Source: Planctomycetaceae bacterium
Lineage (GTDB): Bacteria > Planctomycetota > Planctomycetia > Pirellulales > Pirellulaceae
Assembly (NCBI GenBank): GCA_012965455.1
Contig: DTSG01000477.1
Span: 1 to 8,043, forward strand
DNA: 8,043 nt
Reading direction: 5' to 3'
The notes under the pieces are model-generated. The model was not told the origin of the DNA. It did no database searches and saw only the letters and a program-made list of their open reading frames with translations. This document shows, piece by piece, positions 7,601 to 8,043 of this stretch. Position numbers and translations under genes: made by a program. How positions within the stretch are numbered: the stretch's first letter is position 1; each line of letters begins with the position of its first letter.

Positions 7601-7604
7601 CCTC
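7601..7604 (-). promoter_or_regulatory. Possible ribosome binding site of the isomerase-like gene
   Basis: On the minus strand GAGG lies 10 nt before the ATG at 7590. It is a short match with slightly long spacing. It supports, but does not prove, this start, which also opens the twin-arginine signal directly. Confidence 0.4.
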
Positions 7605-7649
7605 AAACATGAATCGCAGGCATGATGGAATTGGGGTAACGTTGATATT

Positions 7650-8043
7650 CTATTTGGTTTTGGCCCAAACTTGTAGAACTTCTTTTTCTGGAACACCCCA
7701 CCATAAGCGGAAATCAGCAAGTTGTCCTTGAAATCCATTGGTAGCGTCATACTCCCCGACAAACGAACCATCATCTTGCCCTAGATTAAAACCATCGGCT
7801 GGCGGCCCGCGTAAAAAATCGACTTTGGTTTTTGTTTCTGTGGTGACTCCGTTGATGATGAAATCAACAGTCCCCTGACGATTAAGGATTGCTATGACAT
7901 TTGACCAGATATCGTTTTCGACAGCTGGACCGACGACGGTTGTTAGCTCACTGCCGTTACGAATTGACAAGGCGATGTTTCCAGCTTGCAATCCGAAGCT
8001 ATAACCGATGCTTTCACCGCCGTGAGCAGCAATTACACCAGTA
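7650..8043 (-). CDS. LamG / concanavalin-A-like domain protein, C-terminal part (5' end outside window)
   Basis: About 130 residues are visible and the frame is open to the right window edge, so the gene is truncated at its 5' end. The TTG at 7989-7991 is an internal Leu codon, since in-frame sequence continues upstream (GVIAAHGG, SIGYSFG). The pattern is the second half of a LamG/pentraxin jelly-roll: alternating beta strands, a DIWSNVIAIL strand, GTVDFIINGV for the strand-turn with Gly, then FNLGQDD and the closing FQGQLADFRLWWG. Such domains bind carbohydrate or act as accessory beta-sandwiches at the C-terminus of secreted planctomycete enzymes, arylsulfatases among them. The sulfatase idea is inference, because no catalytic part is in the window. 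It ends 59 nt before the isomerase-like gene on the same strand and may be the first visible gene of that operon. Confidence 0.6.
   Translation of the reverse strand, partial: TGVIAAHGGESIGYSFGLQAGNIALSIRNGSELTTVVGPAVENDIWSNVIAILNRQGTVDFIINGVTTETKTKVDFLRGPPADGFNLGQDDGSFVGEYDATNGFQGQLADFRLWWGVPEKEVLQVWAKTK

Noticed and set aside
7508..7774. Open frame of 88 codons on the minus strand
   Set aside because: It crosses the end of the LamG gene and the start of the isomerase-like gene in a different frame; both of those have clear domain support.

Overview
The window looks like an ordinary stretch of chromosome from a planctomycete, probably a Pirellulaceae-like member with moderate GC (near one half by eye). 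The organism call rests on protein style. There is a TPR array with a 48-residue period and VPDY-type repeat starts, as in the C-terminal halves of planctomycete Ser/Thr kinases. There is a signal-peptide alpha/beta hydrolase with a long C-terminal extension, a membrane-anchored SGNH hydrolase combined with TPR, a Tat-exported TIM-barrel sugar isomerase-like protein, and a LamG-type C-terminus. No ribosomal, tRNA or other phylogenetic marker is present, so the assignment is an inference.

Plus strand, 1-4883: four genes point the same way. They are the 3' part of a TPR protein that enters from upstream (to 955), an HpnA/dihydroflavonol-reductase-like extended SDR (1021-1995, with the clearest Shine-Dalgarno in the window), a membrane-anchored pentapeptide-repeat protein (1979-2794, overlapping the SDR by 17 nt), and an exported prolyl-oligopeptidase-like hydrolase (2862-4883). 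Spacers are 65 nt, an overlap, and 67 nt, so cotranscription of at least the SDR and pentapeptide genes is likely.

Minus strand, 8043-4923: three genes run toward the plus-strand set. They are a partial LamG/concanavalin-A-like C-terminus entering from the right edge (8043-7650), a Tat-type sugar phosphate isomerase/epimerase-like protein (7590-6643), and a membrane-anchored SGNH/GDSL hydrolase with TPR (6626-4923). Gaps of 59 and 16 nt suggest an operon. The two sets converge with only 39 nt between stop codons and no recognisable terminator there.

Four of the six proteins whose N-termini can be judged carry an export or membrane-anchor signal (pentapeptide protein, alpha/beta hydrolase, SGNH hydrolase, isomerase-like protein). 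A shared envelope or polysaccharide-processing theme is plausible but unproven. No stretch longer than 300 bases lacks a gene. I saw no tRNA, rRNA, CRISPR array, insertion sequence, attachment site or riboswitch. I did not find a convincing new biological system; the findings are mostly unusual domain arrangements and gene-boundary questions.
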